DNA of 64,000 bases from Perca fluviatilis. Lineage: Eukaryota > Chordata > Actinopteri > Perciformes > Percidae. Every line of letters starts with the position of its first letter. The stretch's first letter is position 1. Positions 1 through 11,287 of this stretch are shown here, in pieces. The notes beneath the pieces are model-generated. The model was not told the DNA's origin, did not search any database, and saw only the letters and a program-made list of their open reading frames with translations. The stretch is taken from positions 14,976,629 through 15,040,628 of the forward strand of contig NC_053134.1 in NCBI RefSeq assembly GCF_010015445.1, in the 5' to 3' direction. The position numbers and the translations under genes were made by a program.

Positions 1-139
1 GCACCGATGTGCCTACAGTATGTGTTAAAGGAGGTAGTCCAACAGCCACATTCATACACACAAGGTGACCTCTTGATGTTTCGGGTAGCTGAAGAAAGAT
101 GGCCTTAGGTTTACTTAATGTTCTCTTGCAGTCCCTGTC

Positions 140-141
<2 letters not shown>

Positions 142-222
<81 letters not shown>
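142..222. repeat. (TG)n microsatellite, about 40 units
   Basis: An uninterrupted TG dinucleotide array of about 81 bp is visible directly. Arrays of this length are usually polymorphic and can adopt Z-DNA. Confidence 0.98.
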
Positions 223-223
<1 letters not shown>

Positions 224-827
224 TGACTTCGTGTGTTCATTAATTTAAGAATGAGACATACACAGAAGCAGACAAAATGTGTATATGTGCACATTTCTCA
301 GGTCATGATTCACAAATGGTACACATACCAGTGAATACATGCATGTGTACCAGCACCACCAGCACCACCAGCACCCATCAGACTGGTGTACGCCCAGTTT
401 AATGTAGCTCGGCTCCACTGGGATGAGAAACTTTCTCAAGCCTCCTGCAGCACACCTGCCTCCAGAAATAAATATTTATGAGAATGCATCAGGAAGCCGA
501 AGATACTAATTATAATATTGTGCCGACTCAGCAAACCTGGTTTGCATTCCCACCTGCCATCCTTATCGTGGAAATATTTTGCCTCTTTAGCTTGGAATCG
601 GGACGAATCCTACTGCTGCTTACCATCAATATTCATGAACATGTCAACAGACCAAGGAAACTATTTATTATAATAGTGTGCAGACCATTATACTGTTGCA
701 CTGCAATACAGTAGCTTGAGTCCCCACCTGGCATCCACAATCTGGAATCTTTCTTTGTCGACATCTGTCTTATCTAAAAAGATTTGTTCATCTCACTTCA
801 ATTGTATTGCTGCAAAATGGGAGTGGA
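223..827. other. Unique-looking non-coding stretch
   Basis: No gene or transposon ends are visible. The only structure is a short CACCAG-type trinucleotide run near 347-377, which makes a Trp/Cys-rich open frame on the minus strand that I regard as spurious. Confidence 0.5.
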
Positions 828-1000
828 TTGAAAAAAACGATTGGTTTTATTATTCTAGTACCAAAACGTTTCATTCTCATGTGCAATTTATATAATAAAA
901 GATTGATACTTGGCGTCCGTGTGTCCATACAGTATTGCCATGGAAAATAGTATTATATAATACAACTTTGCTGTATCAATATCTTCCCCCATCCCTAACA
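828..1000. repeat. Dispersed repeat, copy A (partner at 10.4-10.7 kb)
   Basis: Bases 841-922 align without gaps to 10630-10711, with 73 of 82 positions identical by eye. The shared core includes GATACTTGGCGTCCGTGT. Both copies continue into a C-rich tail (CCCCCATCCCTAA here, CCCCCTAACCCTAA there). The CCCTA-type end and the cACGATAC repeats beside the second copy suggest the end of a hAT-like non-autonomous element, but no second terminal repeat was found here. Confidence 0.75.
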
Positions 1001-2335
1001 GGTAGGTTTTTTTCAAGCTAGTGAACAATCAAAAAAAGAAAGAAAAACTTTGTATTTCAGAACAGAAGATCAAACGTGTTTGAGACACAGCTGAGGAGAT
1101 CTCATGAAAACAGAATGGATCCGGCCTGATATATGAAAAAGCATTGTGTACTTGTTACAGGGTGAAACAGACTGCCATGTACAGCAGATGGTAAGAACGC
1201 CAAAGGGAGACAACAAAGCTACTGACAAGGTTACACAAAGGCCAAGAAAAGTTCCCATTCCTTCAGTATGTTTCTGCAGCAATGTCAACTAGGCACGGTA
1301 TGTACTTCTGTGTTGCTTTTTTTTCACATACACACCTGCAGATATTCCATGCTATGGACACATGTTCACCCACACAAAAAAAACATATGACCACACACAG
1401 AGGACAGTCATATGCACACAGTCAAATGCTCTGCATCACACAGCTCATCCGCATGGCTGGGTTATTTTTAGAAAAATAACAGGGCTTGCCTTGTTTTTTC
1501 TCTTCTTTCCCCAAAGTAGAGAATATTTTGTTGAAGCAAAAGTCCTTCACAGAGGAAGGAGGAACAGGGGCTTGCGGGAATGCTGTGTGAAGTACATCTG
1601 AGAGACAGATGGTAAGAATGCAAGAGGAACAACGATCAAATAGGAATGAATGCCCAAAGTTGTTTACTAATCCCTAATGTGAAGTAACATAAAATATAAA
1701 AATATAAATTAGGAACAGAGTTTTCAAAAGGTGTCACGATCTGACTCACTCACCCACATGAGGCACGAAAATAACAGTTACATCTATATTTCAGGCTGGG
1801 GACTCTCTTATGAAGCGACACAGCAACAGTAGAATAAGCTTCACTATTTACATTACAAATTTAGGAAGAACTAAAAGTGCTGAAGAAGTGCTTGGGTATG
1901 AAAAATAAGAGGATGGTAAGAAAAAGGCACAGAAAAATGTAAGAAAAAGAAATTGCCTGAAGAATAGGAGAAATGAGTCCAATAGTGCAAAAGAAAATAA
2001 AAAAACAAGTAATGAGTTAAATTAACCGGGTATAAAAATAGAAGCTATAATAAGTTATTTATGAAGGAGCTTAGCGAGGCAACACATAGCAGGCTTGTCG
2101 TAACTGTTGTTTGAAGCCACATTCACATTTGTATCATCATCTGTGAGAATTTACAAACACCGTACAAGGATGCTTCTTTACAAATGAATTATCAACGTCT
2201 CTCGGCAGCTTTATCACAGCTTGGCTATAAATGTTGCTTGCTGTTGTGTACACATTTGGGAGTGAGGTGATGTACACAGGTTTGGTGACAGGTCTAAAAC
2301 ATCCTCCACACCGTCAGCAGTCATCCCCAGAGCTG
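1001..2335. other. Non-coding stretch, nothing recognised
   Basis: A/T-rich DNA with short A runs. The phrase AGATGGTAAGAA recurs near 1187 and 1606 but without wider similarity. No open frame resembles a known protein. Confidence 0.5.
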
Positions 2336-2348
2336 GTAGAGATACAAT

Positions 2349-2371
2349 GTCTTGCTCAAGGACACTTCAGC
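2349..2371 (+). repeat. Short fish-repeat core containing CTTGCTCAAGGACAC
   Basis: Eighteen bases at 2349-2366 are the exact reverse complement of 43682-43699. From memory this core recurs widely in fish genomes as a relic of an old dispersed repeat; the surrounding sequence is too diverged to assign a family. Confidence 0.4.
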
Positions 2372-3032
2372 GGGGCAAACGCCAGCGGTAAATGATTTCA
2401 GAGCGCGCCAGATTTGCCAGAACATAAGCAATTATTTTCAGTCAGTTGGCCTTTTTGTAGGTCAAAATTAGCCGCTTGAAATGGGGTTTAGTCTGGGAAG
2501 AGATATCTCCGTCAATAACGTGCTACCGCTTCATCTCATATTAATGCCAAGATGTAAAGTTACCAAGCTTTTAAGGCAGGAGATTTGGTATCAAGTTTCA
2601 CTTCTTTTTTTTTTTCTCCCTTTTTTAAACATAAGTTCTCAATGTGTTGCCAGATTAGAACAGCAGTAATAATGAGGTCAATGCTATATTTTCCAATATG
2701 TTTAAGCCAATATAACGTAGTGCAGAGTGGATTATCCTACTATGTGCCTGTGAACTATGAATTTGTCTTTGCTCATATACAGTAAGGCTTTATCACTCAT
2801 TTTGTAGATATGATGCATTTATTTTTTTATGCTCGAGTATACACTAGGTCACTGTGACATTATTTGGAATAAATATAAAATGATGACAGGCGACTTAATC
2901 GGTGACCCCTACAATAAGGAAACTTTTGTATGGCTTTGAAGACATCGGATTACTGGTCAGTTGACATGTACATTTTGTTTTCCAATGACAGCATATTAAG
3001 TGAAAATAAGAAAAGTAAAGGCTGAGGTATGA
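2372..3032. other. Non-coding stretch
   Basis: AT-rich sequence with a poly-T tract near 2604-2618. No gene or transposon ends seen. Confidence 0.5.
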
Positions 3033-3210
3033 GTATAAGGTAGGGATGGGCGATAGAGACGATATGCAATATAAACGATACAAAATTGGCCTACGATAGA
3101 GATTTTAATTATATTGCACTATCGTGATAATTCATGTTGATGACACAATCTACCCACGAAGTTTAGAGCCACGAGCTGCAACCGGCTGCAACGCGTCATG
3201 TTGAGTAAAC

Positions 3211-3310
3211 ATGGCTGAAAGCAAAACGAGGAGCTGGTGAAAAAGGCCGGTGCAACGGGCATTATTAGGACTTTGTTTGGATTTAAGCCGCAACAACGGA
3301 CCTGTGGTCG
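3211..3310 (+). pseudogene. hAT transposase N-terminal leader, broken
   Basis: An ATG at 3211 opens MAESK and then hits a stop. A shifted frame from 3225 reads EELVKKAGATGIIRTLFGFK, which resembles the leader before the BED zinc finger in ZBED/hAT transposases (pattern KK-x(4)-T-x-I-x(3)-FG(F/Y)). One frameshift separates the two parts. There is no catalytic domain. The match is by eye to the family pattern only. Confidence 0.6.
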
Positions 3311-3557
3311 AGCCATACCATGGAGCCTTTCATCAGCCTGACAATTCACTAGAACGGACGATTGGAATCTTGGCAGCCGTCGTTTGCAGCAGACGTCATA
3401 CTTCCCCGCTGAACGTGTGTGTGTGTGTATGTGTGCGTGTGACCAGCGGCCAGCCGCGGCACACCAGGCCGCCGGATGGTGTTGCTAAGAACTTGCAATG
3501 TATAACTATTATCAGACCGGCCCACCGGAAAAAAGTCCTGACTCTCCCGGTTTTGTT

Positions 3558-3561
<4 letters not shown>

Positions 3562-3643
<82 letters not shown>
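3562..3643. repeat. (TG)n microsatellite inside the hAT element
   Basis: About 41 TG units, followed by GCGCGC. A shorter imperfect GT run lies at 3417-3440 in the same element. Confidence 0.97.
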
Positions 3644-3648
<5 letters not shown>

Positions 3649-4115
3649 TCAAGTGCGTTACATTAGGCTGCAGGTAAGAAACTTTGTTTGAAATATGTTT
3701 TTATTTAAAGTATCTGTGCATCTTTGCCTAATACTGAAAGTATTTTCAGTACAGTGTCTGTTCCTTAACTAAAAAGACACCAGGTTTTCTTGTTCTCTGC
3801 ATCTGGGTGGCATTTAATAACCAAGGACTTAAACTAACTAAGTGTAGTGCCTTTTAGAACTAGTGTACTTGAACTTATCTGCAACATTGTTGTATAAATA
3901 CAGTTTTGCCCAATAAATGTTCTTAAAAACGACATACTACATTTCTTTCTCTTAAAAAAAAAATCCATTTAGCAGTTTGGCTTTCCTTAGGTCTATGTAA
4001 CCTGGTCTGAAATGGTTCTATTATAATTTATATATTGTGATATCGTTATCACAAGAAGCTGCAGTGTATATCACAATATGGATTTTAGGCCATATCGCCC
4101 ATCCCTAGTATAAGG

Positions 4116-4559
4116 CTTCCTTTTTGGATTTTTGGGCTTGCAACACCTGCCCATTTCTAATAAAGAATGACTGCTTACTACTTTCTGGTTTTCCCATTTG
4201 TCTCTTTGAATAATAGCAAGAAGACAGAGGAACAGATAGTGAGAGGGAGTTGAAGGGAAAGGACAGAGACAGAGAGATACATAAAGAGACAGCAACAGGG
4301 GACTGAGTGACAAAGATCTCTGCCTGCAGACTTACAGCTGGCAATCCTTCTCTCAGCTTCCTACAGCTCTATTTGCTTCATAGGAAAGGGCAGATAATAA
4401 CCAGAGAAAGAGTAAACGCTTCAGGATGGCTGACGGATGCCAGTGCATAAACGCACTCAAAACACACAAAGGCACATAGCTTGGCCACAGCTTTTATAGT
4501 ATCAAGAACATCCTTTTTTTTTTTTTCTTATGCTAAGGTCTTTCAGAATAGATCAAGAT
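4116..4559. other. Non-coding stretch between hAT elements
   Basis: Purine-rich (GA-rich) tract around 4200-4290 and a poly-T run at 4512-4527. No gene seen. Confidence 0.5.
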
Positions 4560-5225
4560 TAGGGATGTAATGTGAATCAGTTAAAAATCTATTTAAATGT
4601 TTAAAGATTACAACCGGTTGAGATAAAAAATGAATCACGATGCAATTTTTAAAACAGCCTAGGGCGTGACACTAGTTAACATACAGCAGGTACAATTGCC
4701 TACCGCTAGTAATGTTAGCTGGCTTAAACAGGGTTAAAATACTGACAGCTGGCAGTGTAAAGTGTGACTGTATTTCACTGGAAGGGATTCCAACACCGGG
4801 ACGTCCAACAGTCTGCAGCTGAAGACACAGAGAAGACTAGCTGCACTTTGGGAAAGCATGGACACTGCCACCATGGATAAATAACAGTGAGGTGACTTAG
4901 TGGTGCGTTTGGGTCCGACTCTGTAAGCTTGTGTTGTGTTCAATGTTGTTGTAAAATACCCTTCTGCCATCTAGCGTTTCTTCTTTTTGTCGTTTCACAG
5001 CTAATGACTGGTGAATGAAGTGGTTATAAGTTATTGTTATTACATTTTAAATAAATCCTTTAAATTTAACTGCGGCGAGGGATGGTTTGGCGCTAACCTT
5101 ATGAAACAGCAGATACATATTTTAAAGATGGGTGTTTCTTGAAATAACTAAACTTCTAAAGCGTAATTCACCAGAAGACACTAAGAATTAAGAGGGTTGT
5201 GGACAGTGTGGGTGATGTTGAACCC
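4560..5225. mobile_element. Decayed hAT-like fragment (one end only)
   Basis: The start TAGGGATGTAA, followed shortly by ACCGGTTGA, resembles the terminal region of fish hAT elements of the type TAGGGATGTAACGAT. No matching inverse end and no second copy of the flanking 8-mer ATCAAGAT was found at the expected distance, so the right boundary is a guess. It may be truncated by the neighbouring hAT element. Confidence 0.35.
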
Positions 5226-5252
5226 TAGCAAGAAAAAAATAAAGCTGCTTAC

Positions 5253-5819
5253 CAAGGATCGTCGTTAGGCCTATTTTAGGGGTGCTGAAGCTACTCTAAA
5301 ATGTTCCTAAGCCCCCCTAAATAATAACAACAATAATAATTTTAAAAATAATTTACAGAGCATTCTATCACTTACTACGGTGAATCAATCTTCCTTTACC
5401 ATTTATCTGTGTGTGTCGGTGTGTAGTGTCTATTTTTAATTCTAAAATTAAATGGTCGAAATGGCAGTGTTAGAGGCTCAACGAGCGCCCACAGGCACGA
5501 TGGTATGTGGACGAGTGAGGTAGAGAGTTAGCTACTGAAGAGAGCCAAGCAGCATTCAAACAAAGCAGAGAATCAAAGATTCAACTGTATCAAGCATCTC
5601 AATATCACTAAGCGTATCCCCATTCATATATAGACGTAACAAATGATATATATCCAGCTACAAAACAGCCAAAAAGTGGGAAGTTAGACAGAAGTACAAA
5701 GAGTAGTAGAGTAGAGTGCTATCAAGATGATGCACCGCGAACTGGCAGCTTTCAAAGCGTTGCAGACCCGAGCGTTGCAAATACCTGGAGGATTCATCTC
5801 GTTGCTAGTCTTTGGTCTG

Positions 5820-5902
<83 letters not shown>

Positions 5903-7010
5903 GAAAGGAAGATTGATTACACGTAGTGAGTGATATAGAGTGAAATTGTAAGTTGTTTTTAATGACCTGCTTACCTTTACCTACGTTTTCTTGAGGTAAA
6001 GGAAAGTGGATATTTTGGTTTACTAAGGAAAACAATAATATGCCAATGATAATGAGATAATATAGCCCGTCTCTATAGTATTCTCAAACAATATCAGTCC
6101 CCATAGAATGTTGTGGTCAGTGAAAACTAAATGTCATAGGGCCCCTGTTAATGCTATTGTACCGGTTTATCCTTCAATTCATTGAGCATATGGATATTGG
6201 AAGATATTTCAGCAGAGAGAAAGAGAAGCAGGAGATTGGCAGGGCAGTTGATTCTGATTGAGGTCAGTAATGGTCTATAGGTCTAAGGAAATGTGGGGTG
6301 TTTTGTTTTCTTCTAACAATTAGCATTTGTTGGCAGGTCTAGGCACTAAGGCATAGCCTAAACTAAATTATTTCATTATATATATGCTAGCCATATTCTG
6401 ACCAACTAAACTTTCTGCATTCATTGGCTGTGATAAATTAAAGAACTAACTATGTAGATGTTGCCTAAATGTAGGCCTTAAAATTCTGGTTCTTGGGTTA
6501 TACTGTATGCAAGCCAAACCACACAGTGAAATGACAATCTGATTGAACCAATCCACAGCGCAGTTACAGTAATTAGTGTAATTAAATAGCATTCTTTGGA
6601 CAACTTATCTTATAGAGAGGAATTAGATATAGTATGCTATTACTTTATCACACATTTACATGAGCAGACAGATAGCATTTAAGTCATTGCCTACAGAAGA
6701 ACTCATCAGGAGCAAAGTCTGGCCTAAGTAAATTCCCCCATGCAGCTCTGATGTGTCTAAAAGCTAACATTATAGTAACTTTTGTTGAACAGAGTAGAAA
6801 TGGAAGAAAAATATATGTCTGTCACTTTTTACTTGTTAACATCTCTGTTTCTTGACTGGTTGTTGACATAAGTGTAGCTCTAATACAGTAACAAAAGAGC
6901 TGAGTGCAAAGATTTCGCAAAGTTACAAAGTTACATAGGTATTTTGTTACAAGTTACAAATACCCTGGGGGCTAAGCCCCCCCTGTTTTTAAATCCTAGT
7001 GACGTCCCTG
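5253..7010. mobile_element. hAT-family element, about 1.76 kb, decayed
   Basis: The left end CAAGGATCGTCGTTAGG pairs with the right end, whose inverse reads CAGGGACGTCACTAGG; both continue into an imperfect inverted repeat around GGGGTGCTGAAGC and GGGGGGCTTAGCC, about 40 bp in all. The flanking 8-mers CTGCTTAC (5245-5252) and CTCCCTAC (7011-7018) agree at 6 of 8 positions, consistent with an old hAT target duplication. A CA array occupies 5822-5899. No transposase domain is readable. Confidence 0.75.
5822..5899. repeat. (CA)n microsatellite inside the hAT element
   Basis: About 39 CA units, uninterrupted. It generates His-Thr or Cys-Val open frames that are not genes. Confidence 0.97.
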
Positions 7011-7421
7011 CTCCCTACTTCTAAGAACATATATTTATTTATATTATTAATATTCAGTAGGGGTGTAATGAGACACTCCGCTCACGAGACGAGACATGAG
7101 ATTGGGTTCACGAGAACGAGACAAGACGAGATTTTAACATTATTTAAAAAAAGAAAAATTCAAGTAAGAAATATGACTGGAAAAATGGTCTTTACTCAGA
7201 TAACCAAGGCTACAACGTAACCAAGCATTTCATTGCAGCAGTAAACAAGGAAGTAGGCTGCTCTTGTATTGATTTATGACCATTTTAAGACCAGGGGAGA
7301 ACATTTCTCTTTAATATCATTTAAAGTAAAGTTAGGTTTTGCTTTCCGTTTCTGACTCATTTGAAAAAAAGACAGAGAAAAAGCGATCCGGCGAGTCAGC
7401 GCCACACTGAACTTAACACGC

Positions 7422-7424
<3 letters not shown>

Positions 7425-7490
<66 letters not shown>
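7425..7490. repeat. (TG)n microsatellite followed by (GAGT)/(GA) run
   Basis: About 33 TG units, then a short GAGT and GA tract to about 7516. Confidence 0.96.
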
Positions 7491-7492
<2 letters not shown>

Positions 7493-7722
7493 CGAGTGAG
7501 TGAGAGAGAGAGAGAGCGGCTGTATCATCTAACGTTCCAACACTGGGTTCTACCGGCAGCTTTTTACATTGCAACTCTGCGACCGCTCTGCAAAAGTGAA
7601 CTCACAGAGGCAACTTTGGGGCAGGGGATCTTCTATGCTCATTTAGAGGTCCAAGCCAGACTCATCTTCAAAGCCAGATGTTTTATAAGACTAACCAGGT
7701 CAGACTGGCTGCTGCTCTGCAC

Positions 7723-7898
7723 TTATTTTTTTTTTTAAGATTATTTTTTGGGGCTTTTCCCTATAATGGACAGGACAGCTAGGTGATAAAGGGGAGAGAG
7801 AGGGGGAAGACATCACAGGTCGGGCTCTAATCCTGGACCTCTGCGTCGAGGTCTATGTATATGTGTGCCTTCTCTACCAACTGAGCCAACCCGGCCAC
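7723..7898 (-). mobile_element. tRNA-derived SINE, minus strand, copy 1
   Basis: On the minus strand the element begins near GGCCGGGTTGGCTCAGTTGG, an RNA polymerase III A box, followed about 50 bases later by a degenerate B box (GGATTAGAGCCC). It then runs through a conserved body (CTCTCTCCCCTTT, AGCTGTCCTGTC) into an A-rich tail. It shares this architecture with the copy at 9511-9701. It sits inside the hAT element at 7058-7956 and so inserted later. A short CTGCA occurs on both flanks, but the duplication is too weak to be sure. It is not a functional tRNA gene. Confidence 0.82.
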
Positions 7899-7956
7899 TG
7901 CAAGACAATTTTTACCTCGACAAGAAGTCTCGTCACATTTTAATCTTGCGAGATCT

Positions 7957-9062
7957 AACTATCACATTAAATTGCTTCTGTTACAAGCCAGAAAACGCAG
8001 ATCCACTCACACATTTTAGTGTTATTGATCCAACAAAAGGGCACGCCATGACATATATTAAATGATGAACACATGTACAGTGCAGTTTCCTACCAGCTAA
8101 TTTGTCAGATGAGGGTGGCATGATATCAGATGATTACTTCCCAAGCCCTGTACTCATTTCTGAATGGATTCAGAACTTGTAGAGTTGGTAAAACTAAATA
8201 TTATGAATATCAACCATGTCAGCAGGCCACTCAAAAAACAGGAGAAGAGATTGTAAATTTCATCCAAACCAACTGCTGTTTTCCCCAAGCGTGGTGGAGC
8301 AGGTTCAGCTGACACAGCGACGCGGTGATTGATGTGACAAGAAACACTCTTTGAGTGTCACACATACACACGTTTCAAAGCACAGGCATGCTCGAACCCT
8401 ACAGACACACACAAACAGGCAGTACAATGCCCCATAGGGCGACAGGCAGATCAGAGGGACGCACTGTCATCAGAACTGAGTGTCAACAGTGAAAACGAAA
8501 TCCGCATACAGCAGAAAAAGTGAGATACAAAAAGGCAAAGAGGAAAAGAGAGCGAGAAAAAAATCAAATAAAGCAAAAGATAGAAAACGTGAGCGATGAC
8601 TTGCTCAGCAGCATCAACAAGGCCGCTGATAATGTGCTCGTTTTCATGTTGCAGCTGAAAGCAAACAGAAGATGGGATGGAAAAAACATTTTTTTTTCTT
8701 TTTTTAAAGAGCAGTACTTTAAGACTACAGGCAAACACCTTGAGATGTAGTCAAGTAAACTGAGGAGCACAGGGGGGTGGACTGGTTTCTGCCATGTTTC
8801 TTCAGGCACACTGAGGCATGACGCTGCAAGATGCAAAATCCCTCTTGGAATTTCAATGACAGAACCTTTAGTGTCTCTCCCACACAAATCCTCTTATCCC
8901 ATCTCTGCTAACAAACTTCCAATGTAACCCCTTCCACGCTTCTCTCTTTCTCTCACAAAAATCCTCTAACTCCTACTCTTCTGCCTACTAGGATCTTTGT
9001 CCATCCATCCCTTTCCTTTGTTTCTCTTTCCAACTCAAACGCTCTTGGCTCTCATAATCTTT
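7957..9062. other. Non-coding stretch
   Basis: No gene recognised. The open frames between 8450 and 8890 are low-complexity Lys/Arg/Glu-rich or Phe-rich translations of purine/pyrimidine tracts. Confidence 0.5.
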
Positions 9063-9120
9063 CCATCAATCAATCAATCAATCAATCAATCCATCTATCC
9101 ATCCATCCATCCATCCATCC
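9063..9120. repeat. Compound tetranucleotide array (ATCA)n(ATCC)n
   Basis: Seven ATCA-type units pass into six to seven ATCC-type units; visible directly. Confidence 0.95.
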
Positions 9121-9500
9121 GCCCCGTCTCTCCACATCCCTCTCCCAATCGGCCACCCCTCCCTCCCCTTTTTGCCTCTCATGGCACCCTCGCTATCGAT
9201 TCTCAACCTCTCTCAACACCTCTCGGGCTCTTTCCTCCCCGTCAGGAGCCATTAATTCTGCCTGACTGGTGATTCCCCCAGCAGAAACCCCTCTAACCTC
9301 ACTCTTCTCCAGGAAGGAGACTGAAACACCTTTTAAAAAGCAAAACATGCTTGGCGGGCCCACAACACACACAGTGGTGCATCACACAGGGCATCTGTGT
9401 CTCCCACGCTGCTGCTGGCTGTCCATGACCATTTATCTAACTCTGCCTCCTTCCCTCATGCAAGAGTCAGCATGGATCTTCGAATGGAAGTTTATAAGCG
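9121..9500. other. Pyrimidine-rich non-coding stretch
   Basis: C/T-rich sequence whose Pro/Ser-rich open frame looks compositional. Nothing else seen. Confidence 0.45.
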
Positions 9501-9510
9501 CAATATTTAT

Positions 9511-9701
9511 GTATTTATTTTTTTTAAAGATGATTTTATTTATTTTTTCAGCCATTTTTTTTAGGCATTCATTTTGACAGGACAGCTGAAGACATGAAAG
9601 GGGGAACGACATGCAGCAAAGGGCTGCAGGTCGGAGTCAAACCCGCGGCCGCTGCGTCAAGGATAGGGTGCCTGCTCTACCAACTGAGCTACCCGGGCAC
9701 C
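9511..9701 (-). mobile_element. tRNA-derived SINE, minus strand, copy 2, with target duplication
   Basis: Read on the minus strand, the head contains TAGCTCAGTTGGTAGAG (A box) and GGGTTTGACTCC (B box-like), then the conserved body with AGCTGTCCTGTC and an AT-rich tail. A perfect 10-bp direct repeat, CAATATTTAT, flanks the element at 9501-9510 and 9702-9711, as expected for LINE-mediated insertion. The head fold is tRNA-like, but the trailing body shows this is a SINE rather than a tRNA gene. Confidence 0.93.
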
Positions 9702-9711
9702 CAATATTTAT

Positions 9712-10143
9712 TCATTTTTAGTAACTAGACTCACCACAGTATGAAATCTGTCTGCTACTCAGTTACTACAACATAAAAGCAAAATAAGTTTACAGTACTA
9801 AGTCTCCCCTCCTGGACGTGTACTTGATGTCAAAGCTTCAAAGTGCAGCCATTGTAAAAAGTCCATAGAGGTACAGCTGGGCAGCCAACAACCCCCATTA
9901 CTTACCTATATGTTTTTTTCTTCTTCTCATCTCCCACAAAATATGCAAACAGACCCAATTATGCATTTGAAAATGTGACACAGACTGAAGTTACATGAAA
10001 TTATGTATGCATTGTAAGACATTTTTAGAAAGACGTAACGAATGTATCCACTGGTTACTGTCAGCATCATTACCATAAATGTGGTCATTATAGCGTGACC
10101 CATCATGAACTCGCACAGACAAATGTACAATGAAACGGTCTTA

Positions 10144-10145
<2 letters not shown>
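9712..10145. other. Non-coding stretch
   Basis: No feature recognised. Confidence 0.5.

Positions 10146-10206
<61 letters not shown>
10146..10206. repeat. (GT)n microsatellite
   Basis: About 30 GT units. Confidence 0.97.
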
Positions 10207-10207
<1 letters not shown>

Positions 10208-10394
10208 TCATTAGTGTGCAGAGATAGTCCTAGGAGGTTGTGCTAGGTCGTGGTTGAAACTCCACCGGCAGCATAATGACATGACCTATTGATCTAGAGA
10301 GGATTGCAGGATGTTACTGACCTCTGGAGAGAAGTAGCAGAGGGTGGAGGAAAGGGGGAAAGAGTCTGTAGCATGCATGTGTGTGTGTGCGCGC

Positions 10395-10735
10395 GTGGGA
10401 CCCCACGATACATCATCATCACAATACTTATGTCACAATACGATATTATTGCGATTTTAAACCTATTGAAATAGTCTGCGATATATTGCAATTTAATTCC
10501 TGATTTCTTTCTCTGATACAGCCATCTTTATTTTACCAACTTCCTTGTGCACGCTGACGGTCACCCCTTCTGAGCTCACCAGAAAGAAAAAAAACTCAAC
10601 TGTACCATCTAGTAGACTGAGAAAAGCAATTGATTTAATTATTGTAGTACCAAAAAGTTACATTCTCATGTACAATTTATATAACAAATGATCGATACTT
10701 GGCGTCCGTGTATTTTCCCCCTAACCCTAATGGTA
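10395..10735. repeat. Dispersed repeat, copy B
   Basis: Starts CCCCACGATACATCATC and includes ACAATACGATATTATTGCG, a phrase typical of fish hAT MITE termini. Its distal part (10630-10711) is 89% identical by eye to 841-922. This copy lacks about 60 bases that copy A has between GTCCGTGT and the C-rich tail. Confidence 0.72.
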
Positions 10736-11279
10736 ATGTTATTAATTTTGCAACTATTAAGCCGCAAGTACTGCACAAACCGATGGTGGCACTAGATTAA
10801 ATGTGAAAGCGGAACTACACACTATAATCACATAGATTGTTCTTGGCATGGGACAGGAGGTGATTTTTCCAACCAAATTTGGATTGTGTGTAAAAATAAA
10901 TAAATAAATCAAATAAAATGAGGTGGTATGTGTCAGCTTGGATTTGGAGGTTTGGTTCAGCCAAACTCTCTGGCCCCTGCCTAACAGTGACAAAATAGTA
11001 AAGTCTCCAAGGTCTATTACATATATTGACACCCCACACCCAACTCTGACTTCCAGCTCTATGTCACTGTCCGTGCTACTGAGTGGTGGTCAGTCAGCCA
11101 CACACTATGAGATCATGCCTCCTACAGTTGTTGCTCCCTCACTCTTCCTGGAAAGAGGGTCTTTTAATAAAACTGGGCTGTCTATGCAGTAGAATGGCAC
11201 AACATTTTTTATTTTTTATTGGTGCTACATGGCCAGAGAAAACAGATGAAGGTGCTGTGGTATTGCCTTTCACTTAAAA
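10736..11279. other. Non-coding stretch
   Basis: No gene or repeat ends recognised. Confidence 0.5.
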
Positions 11280-11287
11280 CCTAGAAA

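Larger units (their letters stand above)
3041..4107 (+). mobile_element. hAT-family DNA transposon, non-autonomous, 1067 bp
   Basis: The element starts TAGGGATGGGCGATA and ends with the inverse of the same 15 bases. It is flanked by a perfect 8-bp target duplication, GTATAAGG, at 3033-3040 and 4108-4115; the 8-bp duplication is diagnostic of the hAT superfamily. Internally it carries a BED-type transposase leader fragment (3211-3310) and a long GT array (3562-3643). It is too short to encode a transposase, so it would have depended on an autonomous relative. A perfect duplication despite a decayed interior suggests moderate age. Confidence 0.93.
7058..7956. mobile_element. hAT-like element with CGAGAC-rich end, right end lost, invaded by a SINE
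   Basis: It begins TAGGGGTGTAATGAGACACTC and continues with repeated ACGAGAC motifs, a terminal signature I associate with fish hAT MITEs. The distal part (AGTCTCGTCAC...TTGCGAGATCT, to about 7956) looks like the inverse subterminal region, but the final TACACCCCTA is missing, so no duplication can be shown. It contains a GT array (7425-7490) and a SINE (7723-7898). Confidence 0.65.

Noticed and set aside
5684..5820. Short frame MMHRELAAFKALQTRALQ before the CA array
   Set aside because: Considered as a hAT transposase piece, but it contains no family motif and the frame is extended only by the CA array.
7861..7898. tRNA-like A box and anticodon-arm-like sequence
   Set aside because: It is the head of a SINE, with the same body and tail as another copy at 9.5-9.7 kb, so not a tRNA gene.
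8451..8887. Overlapping Lys/Glu-rich and Phe/Leu-rich frames on both strands
   Set aside because: Low-complexity translation of purine/pyrimidine tracts; no start context, splice sites or family motif.
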